Assembly: GCA_011800805.1 (NCBI GenBank)
Contig: MPNW01000511.1
Location: 34,792 to 98,791 of the forward strand
Source of the DNA: Hirudo medicinalis
Taxonomy: Eukaryota; Annelida; Clitellata; Hirudinida; Hirudinidae
Direction: 5' to 3'
DNA length: 64,000 nucleotides
Shown: positions 21,516 through 34,137 of the stretch, one piece after another
Numbering within the stretch: the stretch's first letter is position 1
Layout: each line of letters starts with the position of its first letter
Program-made: the position numbers and the translations under genes
Notes under the pieces: model-generated
What the model was told of the DNA's origin: nothing
The model's input: the letters and a program-made list of their open reading frames with translations, nothing else
The model's database searches: none

Positions 21516-22176
21516 GACAAGGTTCCCGCCCGCTGTTTCGTGCAGGACGACGATAACTCCCCTGGCGTGATACAGCGGACCTTTCAACTGACAGTTATTA
21601 CAAAGGATGTATCACAGAGGTCACGAGACGTCACCCTATTATCTCATTCAGGCCCTCGCTTGAACTGTCCAGTGACGTCATAAATCTTGGGTTTTAAAAA
21701 AATGCACTTGCCAGTTAAGAGGTTTCATTATTATTACTTTAAAGGGGTTTCTTTTTCTGCTTCTCTTTCTATCCTGCTCCAGCCAATCATCATGACGGTA
21801 ATTAGCGATCCATCTCAGGTCCCGGATTTCGATACGGACGTGCTTCTTCCGGGAGCACCGTTGATAGGTGTGATTCCATTCGCGCTTGGATGAATCTCAC
21901 TTTCATCTTGTCCAGTCACTTCTTCGGTGCAGTTGTTCGCCAGCCTTCTCAAGCTGCCTGCTGAATGTCTCTTGCATTTTCACTTTCAGGCTTCCTCTCT
22001 TGTTGCGCAATTACTTAACTTGCAGTCATTTATTGGGCACGTTAAATGGAGCATTTCAATTTTAATATCAAGTCGACAACAAGGAAGTTTGAAAGTTTTC
22101 ATAATTTTTATTTCGATGTTGTTTATGGCCAGCAACAAGTTGAAGTAACAGGTGAAGAAATCATTTTCTTTAAAAT

Positions 22177-25100
22177 ATGGAGAGGACAATCTCTGAAAAA
22201 CATCTCTTCACAATCGGAAAGAAACAAGGACAAATTCGTATAGATGTAACGGTTAGGGAGCCATTCAATATTTCAAATGAAGCTCATTTCGAACATCAAC
22301 AGTTTGTCGTTCACACGAATCAGCAGACGCAGGATAATTTTATGTACGGCACAATCAGGAAGATTCCTCAGAAAGGCACAGTACGAATTCTGGCAGACAA
22401 ATACGACAAATGCTTAAGACTACCGTTAATCATTCCGAAACCAGCAGACGTCCCCAAATCACCAGAATGCTTTTTCAATCGAACGGTGTCTTCCAAGTTT
22501 TCCAGGAAGCTGTCCTTACCTTCGAATGACGATGGTGGGAAAATGGTGGAAAAGTTTCACACTGCCAGAGTAAACAGGTTGAAAGAACCTAGGGTTCCTG
22601 TGAACGGGAGTCGACTTTTCATGGATTCCGAAACCTGTTACTCCTTGGAATCCAATCCACCTGAACGTAAAGAAGGTAGTTCATTAAGTTAATTATAAAA
22701 TTCATGAACATCAACTTAATTCAAATTAATAAAATTCGAAATTCAATGTTGAATTTTCATTTTAAATTCGTTAACTTTCAAGCGGTCGAATGCCATTATT
22801 ATGAAAAGTTTTACGAAATGGACAACCAAAGTTCATCTTCCGTGAATTTGGAGGAGTTGACAGTCGACAAGTATCGACGCAGCACATCACTTTCCCGAGC
22901 AAACGATGAGGAATCCTTGAAGGGTGCCCTGCAAAGCACTAAGTTTCTTACTTTATACCCGAAACCGTTTTATCATAAAATGCCAGATCTCTTTGATATA
23001 ACGGTTGGTCACCCACTCAGTTTAATTATTATGGATCTTAAACATTATTAATATTTTTCTTCTTGCTCAGACCTTCAAACACCATTCACCTATGTCGAAG
23101 AAAGTCAAAAATTCTCCGCCATGCAACGACAAATTGGATACTGATCTTCTGAATGAAATCATTGCAACATTTCCTCAAAACGATTCAAAGAGACCGGAAA
23201 GTGAAGAACCATTTAAAGAGCTAATTTATGATGAACCCGTTGCTGTTGATAAGTCGAAGTCTGAAAAACCAGACTCTGACGACGAGGACACTTCATCCTA
23301 TTTCCAGGTCCTCTTTTTGAAGAACCAGGACAACTTTCACAGCCTTCCGAGATTTTCAAAGGTGCATTCTATCAACTCCACGGTTATACTAACAATTGCG
23401 ATCTTAAATATCGAAATATTTCAGCGATTTTTTAATTAAATGGTAATTTAGTTTTTATTCTGATTTCCATTACTTGTTCAATATTTGTTATAATTCAAAA
23501 AGAGACACCCAAGTATTAGTTAGGTTAAATTTTAATTTCTCCAACAGAATAATTACCCACTTGATGGCGGAAGCATCGTTTTGTCGAAAAGATGCACTCA
23601 CAAACCATTACCGGATCCAAGTAGGTGTTTACAGCCATGTTTTATTATTGCGTAATAACAAATTAGCGCCGTTTGAAAACTTATACCGTTGTAACTTAAC
23701 TTACGTGAATATTTTATTGCATTTCTTTTACAACATGCAATTTACTTTTAACAATGTCCTAATCTTTCCATGAATTTATTTTGAGGCAACAAGACAAACG
23801 ACCATGACAAAAAAAATAGTGTAAGTTTTTCCGTTTCAAATTTTCCTAAGTTGAGAAAATGAAGTTCACTTAAGTCCAATTATTTATAATTTTAAAGTGA
23901 TGCAGATTATAAAGATAGTCATTCTGGTCCAGTTCATCTTAACCATATATATTTTACAAAATATGTAATATGCTAATTGATGAGGCCGTTATGCAGGTAT
24001 AATTCGTAAAATACTAGCAATGATAAAATTTCTAGTCACCGTTTTTTTAAACAACGAAACCTGACAAAAGTTACCTCAAGAAAGTAGCTCATGAAAATGA
24101 TAGAATTCGTCATTAGTTTTTAACGGCGTTGTTCGAGAAAAGCGCTGACGATCAATATTTATGAGGATGTAAATGACGACCAATAAATCAAGTCAATATA
24201 ATGTGTTATGTGTTTGTGAAACCAGCTAAATTTTATTAAATCCAAAGCATTTCATCGAAAATTAAGTTCGATGAATTCACTTTTAAACGAATCAGCTTGA
24301 AAAAGTTCTCGACACCAGGAGAAAACACACAGTGATTAACATCATCAACAGTGAGAAGAAATACCTGGCTGTTCTTCAAGTTATATCTGAAGTATGTAAG
24401 AAATTGTGGCAATTTATTTTTAAACGTTTAATTTTATTTTTCTTGTTATTTTTTGCATTGAAGTGTTTGACAATCACTTTCAATTAAATGTCTTTCATGC
24501 AAATTCGTTACAATTAAGACGAGGGAGTTACCTCTGAACAATATAACACCTCCTGGTGGGAATAATTTGAGATTAGTCATTAACCTCTGATGAGCCTGTT
24601 TATTGGTGGCTTCTTAGATAAGCATTTAAGTCTTTAAGCGTAATTAATAAATTCATATAAAATATTATTCTTCCAGATCAAGTGATGTTCAGTTGATGTT
24701 TGATAATTTTTAAGTGATCTTGGCTGTTAAATAATCACAATTGTAACCATGATAATGATGTCTCAACTCACCACAGTACAAAGACTCATTTGAAAAATAC
24801 CTTGGCTCGTCGTCTTATTTATCTGCCACGGATGTCGGCCTGCTCTTTGACGACTGCATCCTGCTTCTCGAGAGGCACTTTGCCGTCGTCAAGTCCTTTG
24901 CCGGCCTCGAAGAACAACTGACCACAAAAAATGACGTCCAAATTGGAAAGCTCATCCTGGAACTTGTGAGTTATGGTTTCAGCTATCCAATTTATCTGGA
25001 TTCTTTTTTTTGATCATGTTAATTTTATATTTTTATTTGAATCATACTCATGATGTCAAACATTATAATTATGTAAAATTGCCGAGCTAGTTTAATTATT

Positions 25101-28100
25101 ACAAATTAATTTCTTATTTTAGGCTATTTCTGAGTTTGAGATTGGGAAGAGGTACCTCACTTCGTTCCCGGAAGTCAAAAAGTTGTTGCATCGACTGATG
25201 TCAAATGAGGCAAAATACAAGGAACTCGTGAAGGTTTGCTGAGAGATTGTGTCTCAATTTATGTCTCAATGTTGAGCTGTCGCTTCTCCTTAACAATATC
25301 ATTACTATGATATTAATGCTTCCACAACAATATCATTACTATGATATTAATGCTTCCACAACAATATCATTATCATGACACTAATGCATCCACAACAATA
25401 TCGTTACTATGATATTAATGCATCCACAACAATATCATTATCATGACATTAATGCATCCACAACAATATCGTTACTATGGTATTAATGCATCCATAACGA
25501 TGTCAATAATAAATATTATTGCATCCGTGTTTAAATTAAATAATTAAAACAATTCATAAAAGTATTATTATTTATTCATTAAAATTTCAAACAATTCCCA
25601 AAAAATATAAATTGCTCTTTCAGAATGTTTGCCTGACAAATTTGGCTGATGTGAAGTTAGAAGGTGAGTGTTGTCGTCAGGCGAACAACTTCTAAGGATT
25701 TTTGTTGTTCTCATGTATATATTATTCTCATTTACATCGAACGATCGTGTGAATTGTCCATTTGAACGTGCAGAACTTCTCTTCAAGCCCATATTTCAGC
25801 TGCAAAAAAACATCTCGATGTGGTCGGTGAGTGACTTCTTGAAGCGGCAGAAGCCGTCCTTTCGTCGCTTGCGTTGAAGTTGATCTGAGGTTATTTTCTT
25901 TAAGGACCTCCTCGACACGAGCTCAGAAGGTCATCCCGACCATGTGCCCCTGCTCCGGGTCAACAAACTCGCAGAAACATTCCTTTGCCAAGTTAACTCG
26001 GGCTCTGTCGAGGTGGATATCTTCGAATGATGAATATTCAGTTGGACTTCATGTCAATTACATTCACTATTGGATTACGTCCAATGATAATATATTACAT
26101 CCAATGATAACATCTTACCTGAAATAATGCATTATGTCCGATAATATTATGTTACAAAAGACGGACGAGGAAAGAGTTCTGAAGCAAGGAGTCCTCGTTG
26201 AAAAGGCAAGCAAAGCAAAGAAGTTGGTGAAGTTGTTCCTCTTCAAGGAAGTCCTCATCTGCACCAAGGAGAAGATTTCGAATGGGTGCCATGTTTTGTC
26301 TTCGTCTCGTAAATGCGATTCATATTTTACGGCTCGCATTTGTGTGGTTTTTATTTGCATTTCTGTTAAAAGTGTTTTAGATTAAAAATTAATTATATTT
26401 TCGGTCGATAATTTGCATTTGCAGAATAAATATCAGTCGAATTGTCAAGTGGTTCATTCCTCTTTGTAACTTGAAGTTGGAGACATTACCTAAAGGTGGG
26501 ATTGTCATTATCATCATCATCATCATCATCATCATTATTATTGTTGTTGTTAATGTTGACATTTGATGGTCTGAGAAAATTGATATAAGACTTAAATTGA
26601 AAGATCAACAGATTCGTAATGAATATGTAAGACATGTAATGAATATGTAAGACATGTAATGAATATGTAGGACATGTAATGAATATGTAAGACATGTAAT
26701 GAATATGTAAGACATGTAATGAATATGTAAGACATGTAATGAATATGTAAGACATGTAATGAATATGTAGGACATGTAATGAAAGACATGTAATGAATAT
26801 GTAAGACATGTAATGAATATGTAAGACATGGCATGTAATGAATATGTAAGACATGTAATGAATATGTAGGACATGTAATGAATATGTAGGACATGTAATG
26901 AATATGTAAGACATGTAATGAATATGTAGGACATGTAATGAATATGTAAGACATGTAATGAATATGTAAGACATGTAATGAATATGTAAGACATGACATG
27001 TAATGAATATGTAAGACATGTAATGAATATGTAGGACATGTAAGGCTTTGAAGCGTGAAACAAATGCTGTAAAGCATCAGGTTGAAAGTCATCAAAAGAA
27101 TGTTTACATCATTTCTTTTCCTATTATTTTGAGAACAATGGCTGCCAAATGTAGCATATTAATATTATAATTTATTAATCATATGCATTTATCGGCACTT
27201 GTTACGAATTAACTGGGTGTCGGATGTATTTATTTGACACCTCAACCATCGAGTTGCTTCAGATTCCATCGACGTTCGTTCGGCGACGGAGCATGAGAAT
27301 GAAATGAATGAGTTGCAGCAGGAGCTGACGAGGCTTCAGTTGGAACATGAAGCTGAACTTCAAAATGCCTGCAACATTGTAAGATTTTCAGGGTTTAAAC
27401 TGTGTTTTAGAAATGTTAAATAACAAAAATAGAGGACCTGTGAACCTTTTCGTAAGGAAATCATTCGCAAGGACTGTCGAGAAATTTTGAAGTCGAACGA
27501 AAAAATAAACGTTCGTTCGTCATTTTTTGCAGGATAATCGTCCCATGTTCGTCCAATCGCTGATGAACAGAAAGATCGATGCACTGCAGAAGAAAATCGA
27601 GAAGCAGGTGAGAACTTTGCGTCGGATTCGAAATCGAGCCTCGAAAACTCCTTCCGTCATCGAACCTTTCTTTTCAGGAGGTTCTCCTCTCGTTGTCGCT
27701 TCCGATCCTCCCGCTCGTCGTCGCCGACAGGTCGACCGGGAAGTCCCGCCACCTCCTCATTTCGTCGCCTTACGATCAAGCACAGTGGGTCGAAGCCATC
27801 GAGGACGCCGTCAAAAGAGGTGGCGTTTTGTTATGTCGCACGACTCGAAACGAGTGTTTCGTTTGGGATCGACGAGCTCGATATTTAGCGTTATATTACA
27901 ATGGACATATTTATTGCTTACGTGTTATTGTGACAAATAACGGTGGCGCTCGATAATGATAAACCCTCGTTGTGAATGTTTATATTTTGCTCGTGCAGCG
28001 CCAAAGTCTTCCAGGCTGAGCTTAACCGACATCACCGGGATGGTGAACACCAACAAGGTTGTCGAGGACTTTGTTTTTTGTTCGCTTTTTTGCAAACAGT

Positions 28101-31100
28101 CATAGAGACTTTATAGTGACATTTATGTAATGATGATGATGGTGGTGGTGGTGGTGGTGGTGGTGGTGGTGGTGATGGTGATGGTGATGGTGATAATGTA
28201 AGATAAACATTTTGAAATAAATTAATATTTTGCTCTTTGTTTATTTTAGCTTACCACAATAAAATTTCAAAATTCAGAAAATTCAGGCAAGTATAAGACA
28301 TTTGAATTGACTTTATTTTAGAAACAATCGAAATTCAAATTGTTCGCCTGTAAATGACATTAAATTTGAAATTTCAATCCTTAAATGAGATTAATTTTGC
28401 AGAATCGAAGGGGTTAACTACTGGCAGTTTGAATATAATAATTCACAAAATAGTTGGACTCAAAGAGAAGTCAAGTAAGCAATCAAATTATGTCGATATT
28501 TTATTAATTATTTAACATTTAAATGAAGAAAAAGTTAATAATTCACTTAGAAATAAAGTAATTCGAATCAATTCGCCCCTCCCCAGGAGTTGCCTGTGCA
28601 ATTGAAACTGACGTTTTGGGTCATTTTGTGATGAAGGAACAGACGAATGCAGTCGAAGGCAAAGAACCAGAGTGGAATGAAGTCAGTGTGACTCGTGAAA
28701 ATATTTCTGCAATTTGTTGGATTCGAGTCGTGTTTTGGCTCCTCGTTCCTCACGATTCTCTCGACAAAAACACGCATCGACCGGCCATTTGCGACATCGA
28801 CGAAGCAATTTCTCATCAAAATGCCCGCATTTTGTCGAAATTATCGATTACAACAAGCCGTTTTGAAATTACGAATTACGAATTATTCATTTGTTAGCGT
28901 GACTTTACAAAACGTGACTTCATTTCAGAGTTTTGACGTGGACATGGAAGGGGTGAAGATGCTGAGGATTCTCGCATACAAGAAAGGAAAAGTCGACGTA
29001 CTGCTTGGAAAGTGTACTTTGGAGGTGAATTGGGTTTTTGAGAGTAAATTGTTAGTACTACTTATCTAACAAATCCTCCCCACTACATATTGTACAACAT
29101 TGTACAACGTCAGTCATTAAGTGTTTCTCCTTCATCTTCTCTCCTCTAATACAAGAACTCGCCAATCTATCGTTCAATGACTTCACATTCCCACCACTCA
29201 TAAGACAGCACAACACAGTGCTGTCACTCTTATAAAGGCGGACCTTGACCCACCGAATCCTTCAACTACAGGCCTATTTCTAACCTCACAATCTTCTCCA
29301 AAATAATAGTCGAACGCCTTGTTTTGCGCAGTATTCGTCCCCATCTCTCATCAAATAAGAACTACTCCAGCCATCGATCGGCTCATCTCCGCAGCCATTC
29401 CGTACTATAGACGGCATCACCTCAGCCATCAGGAACAGATACACAATGCCGGTCACTCTTGACTTATCAGCTGCCTTCGACTTATCAGCTGCATTTGGCG
29501 CCTCGATGATGAATTCGCCATCAGGGACTCGGCACTTTCATGGCTGGAATCGTACCTCGACTACAGGAAACAGTTCATCAAACTAGGCGAGAGTTCCAAT
29601 GATCTCTTCTCACTAGATGTTGGAGTCCCCCAAGGGTCTGTTCTTGGATCCATTCTCTTCATGACTTAAGCATCTCCAATTGGTGACTTGATTTCTAACT
29701 TTGGGTAAAGTTACCATCTGTATGCAGATGACACCAGCATTCATGTGCCTGTCTCCTCCACCAACACGATAGCTGATCTACCAAAAGTCGATGAATGATC
29801 AGCAGTTCAGTTGCAGCTGAATCCTTCCAAGTTCGAGGCTATGTTATTAGGCACCTGCCAGTCCCTCCACAAATTGGGTCTTACTTCCGTCAGCCTCGCC
29901 GACACGAGCATACAACTGACTGGACACATAAAACTCCTTGGTGTCACTCTAGACAGCAACCTCTCCCTAGACAAGCATGTTTCTACAGTAGCTCGGTCAT
30001 GCAACTACCAACTGTGGTCCCTACGTCACATCAGGCACCTCCTTACAGTTGATGTGACTGCGGCTCTCTGTAGTTGTCTCATTTTGTCAAGACTTGACTA
30101 CTGTAACTCCCTGCTTCATCAGCTATCCTCTGCTTCTCTCCAGAAATTGCAGAGGATTCAGCACAAAGCTGCTCGTCTCGTGATCGGAGGCGATGTTGAA
30201 CCGACCAATGCAATGACATCGCTCCACTGGCTTCCGGTCCCTGAAAGAATTAAATTCAAAGTAGCCTTGTTAGCGCACAAGGCTCTGACGACAGGAATGC
30301 CAAGTTATATCGCCAGCACTCTCCCCGCACTCGCATGTGAGGAGTCTGAGATCGGAGTCATCAAACTTCCTCAACATCCCCATTCCGAGGAACAAGTTCG
30401 AAGCAAAGTCCTTCGAGTTCTCCGCCCCTCGGACATGGAACGACCCCCACAACTCAGGGCCTCCGATTCATTCAACTTCTTCAAGGCTAACATCAAGACC
30501 CACCTTTTCCCACAGTAGCGAAGGATGAAGCGCCCCCGACGCTCACGCTTATGGCGCGAAATACATTATTATATTATTATCAGTAGTACTGCTTATAATA
30601 ATATTAATAATAATAACAATAGTTAATTTATAATGAGCCATTTGCATAGCATCAGAGGCATCAAATTATTCTGATGTGCTTAATTTTAGTCTTTATTCTG
30701 AGACTTGTTGCTTCCTCCATTCAGCTCGACAGAGGATGGCTCTCCGACAACACAACATTTCAGAATCTCATGTTGAACAATGAAGTAATTCTTCTTGTTT
30801 TCTTTCAAATATGAAACATTATTAATGTTACAAACGTGAAAGTGAAGCACCTTTGAATTTTGAACATCGGCACGACTTTGCTCCTGTTGCTATTGAGTAG
30901 ATTAGAAATGGACGTTAATTAAACACGCACACACACACGAGTAGATTAGATTCAATGTGCTTCTGTGTTGGGCGATCAGGTCCAGTGACCACAAACTGAT
31001 TTTATTGAAGCTGCAGTTGCTGGTGTCGCTGAAGTTTTCTCCTCACCAGGTCATGAGGAGGAAGGTCGTCGTGCCGCAACCCGGAGGGATGTTTGGCGTC

Positions 31101-32267
31101 GGCCTCAAGAAGATCGCCAAGTTAGCGAACTTTCTCTGCTTTGGGATGATAACTTTTGAAGGTAGTCACGTGAACGGTGCCTTGCAAACGGTCCCACGGC
31201 CGTCCTCGTAGTCCGAGGGACTGAGGAGGATGGGGGGGGGGTACAAATTGAGTTTGGTAGCAGTGCTCGTTATGAGCGGCTCATTATTATTCCTTCCCAC
31301 TGGCTTGTTATTGCATCATTGAGTTGTGTTGTTGTGCATTGTGTTGTTGTGCATTGTGTTGTTGTGAGTTGTGTTGTTGTGAGTTAAATCTCACGTTACC
31401 ATTCAGGAGGGAGGGCATGCTGGTTCCTTCCATCATCAAGTACTGTGTCACAGAGATAGAAAGCAGAGGTTAGTTCTGATAATTAAAAAATAATAAATAA
31501 CATAAATACTTTCCTAAAAATATTTTTATTATTCAAATGTTTCATTATTTTTAATTTCAACTCACAATTTTGTGCAACAACGTAAAATTCCTGCAGGCCT
31601 GAAAGAATTGGGCATCTACAGAGTGTCGGGGCTGATGACCGAAATCAACAAAATCAAGAATTCTTTTGATAGAGGTCGAATGCAGAGTTGAATATTTTTA
31701 TCCTTGTATAATATTTTTATTCTTGTATAATATTTTTATTCTTGTATAATATTTTTATTCTTGTATAATGTTTTTGTTCTTGTATAATGTTTTTGTTATT
31801 GTATAATAAATCAAGCATTTGTTGTGCAGGTGATACCGAGAATTCACTCAAACTGCTGCAGTATGCTGACGTGAATGTCGTCACAAGTCTGCTCAAACTC
31901 TTCCTCAGGGAACTTCCCGAAGCTCTCTTCACCGATTCAAGATATTCGGACTTCATGCAAGCTTTGGGTAGATATTCTTGTAGTTGTTGTTGTAGTTATT
32001 GTTGTTTTTGTTGTTGATGTTGTTGTGAGGTTAGAGCCAACACTTTCCCTTCTCGATTGCCAGACATCAAAGATGAAGACAAACAGTGCGAAATTTTCAT
32101 CAACCTCTTCAAAGGGTTGCCTTCCTGCAACTCTGCCTCCATCTCTTACATTCTAAGGCACATCTTAAAGTTTGTTGATTTCTCATTTTGTACCTTAAAT
32201 AAAGTTTATTGCTCCTTAATAAGTAACTGATTCTGACAGCGTTAATAACAATAATAATAATAATAAC

Positions 32268-32302
<35 letters not shown>

Positions 32303-32774
32303 CAATAATAATAAGAATAATGACAATAATAGTCAATTTGTAACGTGCCATTTGCATAGCGTCAGACATCCCTAAATTAATTCATGTCTTCATTCAATTT
32401 CAATCATGGTTCTAATTATAAGCCAGGTCAAAAGAATTTACTAAATTACTAAAATTACTAAAATTAATTCTTTTCTTCTCAAATTGTTTACAATCATTTT
32501 CCAATCGCCTTGTGATGGTGCGGACATTCTTAGGGTGGCTGCGATGAGCGAGTTCAACAAGATGTCCCTGGAGAACCTGGCCACCGTGTTCGGTCCGACC
32601 CTCCTCCGACCGACGGTTTCCGACGTCTCCGAGACCTGCGAGCACCTAAAAATCGCCAGAGAAACGAGCTGCGTGACCAGGCAAACAGAGGTTCTTCTCT
32701 TTTACCTCAGGAACCTCCACTGCCTCTCCAAGTGGCACCAAGACGTGGAGCAGCCTTCCTTCAGACCGCTCTGA
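22177..32774 (+). CDS. Abr: BCR/ABR-type RhoGEF-RhoGAP (DH-PH-C2-RhoGAP)
   Basis: Cytoplasmic regulator that both loads and inactivates Rho GTPases. I joined 28 exons in phase (1112 residues): 22177-22675, 22783-23003, 23071-23307, 23548-23620, 23786-23820, 24296-24391, 24777-24965, 25123-25233, 25624-25663, 25774-25826, 25905-26012, 26161-26285, 26425-26495, 27263-27378, 27533-27607, 27678-27819, 27999-28057, 28250-28286, 28403-28474, 28587-28681, 28929-29024, 30725-30784, 31017-31120, 31407-31468, 31597-31674, 31830-31967, 32064-32169, 32534-32774. Residues 1-355 are unrecognised. DH is about 356-554 and PH about 555-730, interrupted by a coiled-coil insert (NELQQELTRLQ, KIDALQKKIEKQ) as in BCR/ABR. 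C2 is about 755-870. RhoGAP is about 890-1085, with arginine finger R934 in GIYRVSG, then LLKLFLRELPE and NLATVFGPTLLRP. The BCR oligomerisation and kinase region is not seen, which favours ABR-like. The start at 22177 directly follows a stop and could instead lie in an upstream exon. Confidence 0.92.
25288..25505. repeat. 34-bp tandem repeat
   Basis: About six to seven copies of a unit containing ACAATATCATTACTATGATA, in intron 8 of the BCR/ABR gene. Confidence 0.85.
26504..26548. repeat. (ATC)n/(ATT)n microsatellite
   Basis: Short triplet run just after BCR/ABR exon 13. Confidence 0.85.
26621..27041. repeat. 20-bp minisatellite
   Basis: About twenty copies of GTAATGAATATGTAAGACAT with an A/G variant (TAAGAC or TAGGAC) and three copies that are shortened or have small insertions. 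It lies in intron 13 of the BCR/ABR gene. Its minus strand is open in all three frames, so gene finders will call false proteins. Confidence 0.95.
28133..28198. repeat. (GGT/GAT)n microsatellite
   Basis: Triplet array in BCR/ABR intron 17. Confidence 0.9.
29080..30560 (+). mobile_element. 5'-truncated non-LTR retrotransposon (CR1/L2-like)
   Basis: A dead LINE in the same orientation as its host gene, in the intron between BCR/ABR exons 21 and 22. Reverse-transcriptase motifs occur in order but in shifting frames: RPISNLTIFSKIIER (disrupted, about 29270-29310), DLSAAFD (about 29460), a VPQGSVLGS box (about 29625-29655) and the catalytic LYADDTS (about 29717). A 235-codon open stretch at 29811-30518 carries the typical C-terminal part (LGVTLDSNLSLDKHV, SRLDYCNSLL, LHWLPVPERIKFK, then a stop). 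The 5' end is missing. Frameshifts and stops upstream show it is inactive. Confidence 0.88.
29811..30518 (+). pseudogene. LINE reverse transcriptase C-terminal remnant
   Basis: Longest open piece of the retrotransposon at 29080-30560, 235 codons. It covers the thumb and connection region after the YADD box, with SRLDYCNSLLHQL, LQRIQHKAARLV and TSLHWLPVPERI, which are standard in CR1/L2-clade elements. It lacks the polymerase core in frame, so it is a remnant. Confidence 0.85.
30621..30655 (+). repeat. 35-bp dispersed repeat, copy 1
   Basis: AGTTAATTTATAATGAGCC... follows an AAT-rich run just downstream of the LINE. About 29 of 35 bases match 32331-32365. Confidence 0.65.
31683..31806. repeat. 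19-bp tandem repeat
   Basis: About six copies of TTATTCTTGTATAATATTT, in the intron before BCR/ABR exon 26. Confidence 0.85.
32331..32365 (+). repeat. 35-bp dispersed repeat, copy 2
   Basis: AGTCAATTTGTAACGTGCC... follows an (AAT)n array in the last BCR/ABR intron; partner of 30621-30655. The two copies probably mark 3' ends of related retroelements. Confidence 0.65.
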
Positions 32775-34137
32775 GGCGGACCTTCGCTCGGGAATCGTCG
32801 ACCTAGTTCGAATCGAAAGAATTCTCGAGCAGAACGACCGTGCAGGTCGATGAGGATGACTATTGCTTAATTTATTGAACGTGAGGAGGGGTGGTCATTT
32901 ATCTCTTGATAAATGAAATCACAGAACCACTGAGGTTACCAAAGATTTCTCACAAACAAAACCACAAAACACGAAAGCCATCGATGATGATTGCTTAATG
33001 ATGGCTATTTAAACGTATTTAAATGTAATCCAAGCAGAAGACTGGCTTCCTCAGCAGAGGAATTAAGTGATTAATCGAGGAATATTTTTAACTCGCTGAT
33101 GAAATATGAAATTCAGACTGAAATTCTTAAAGATACGCGTTCATTATTGTCAGTAACAAGTTGATTTGTAGACGACGACGATGATGATGATGGTGGTGGT
33201 GATGATGATGATGTCCTCAATGAAGATGTTTTGTTGATATGTTCATGACTTTTGAGTGCAATCAGCTGATATAAAATAAAAATATCTTTGTTTCCTTTGG
33301 TTCGGGGTTCATCCCCACCGAAGGCGATGATTGATTTCTTCTGTGCGTGCACTCAGGGACCTGTTACCATGACGAATAACACCTGCTACAACGATTACTG
33401 TGATTCTGGAGGATAAAACTGTTACACAATAAAGCAACATTGCTCGGACGAACAAACTTTTCCTGTTCGTGCACTCGTTGTCGTTGCTGCCGATGATAAT
33501 GTGGCTGTTGAGATGTTATTGCTGATGGAATAATAATTATTAAATATTATTAATATTATATCAAGAGTGAAAATGAGTTTCAAGTTGCACTGTTATTTTT
33601 CTGAATCATGGTTTTACATCATTTGGAAAGGTCATGATAACATTACTATTGTTGTAGTTGTTGTTATTAATAATATTACACGACGACTAAATATAAGGAA
33701 ACAATCAAAAGTTGTTTCTGATAGGTTTTCACAAGCAACTCCATCAAAACATTCAGAACAGATGATCATGGGGAACTTAAAACTTCAAACTAAGATTGCT
33801 TTTAGGACGTAAATAACAGATAATAATAATCGAGTTATTCAATCATTATCTGCTGTTCTAATTAATTGATTACGATTAATTTATAATACGTAAACAAAAT
33901 AAATACCATATGCCTTCTGTTTTACATTTTCTAGCTGCATAAAGAGATACAAGACGCTTGCATTTATCTTCGAGTTCAAACATGCCGCATAAACGATAAA
34001 ACTGATGCGAATGTAAAAGTGAATGTGAATATGAAAGGAACGAATAAACGAGCAGTGGCATTGCAGAATTGCCTGTCATTCAAATTACAATGTGTTCCTG
34101 ATTAGAAGGTCATTTTTTGATTCCACGAGGTCATAAA
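32775..34137. other. Intergenic region after the BCR/ABR gene
   Basis: BCR/ABR 3' untranslated region and spacer. Contains a short (GAT)n tract near 33175-33213 and AT-rich sequence. No further exon recognised. Confidence 0.5.

Noticed and set aside
26621..27041. CRISPR-like array of short repeats
   Set aside because: Units are contiguous with no spacers, in animal intronic DNA; a minisatellite.
26486..27095. Minus-strand repeated HIHYMSYIFITC proteins
   Set aside because: Three overlapping frames over a 20-bp minisatellite in an intron; no start context, domain or non-repeat coding part.
30980..31016. Earlier acceptor (CAG/GTCC) for BCR/ABR exon 23
   Set aside because: It would bring an in-frame TGA; the acceptor at 31015-31016 keeps phase and matches the family.
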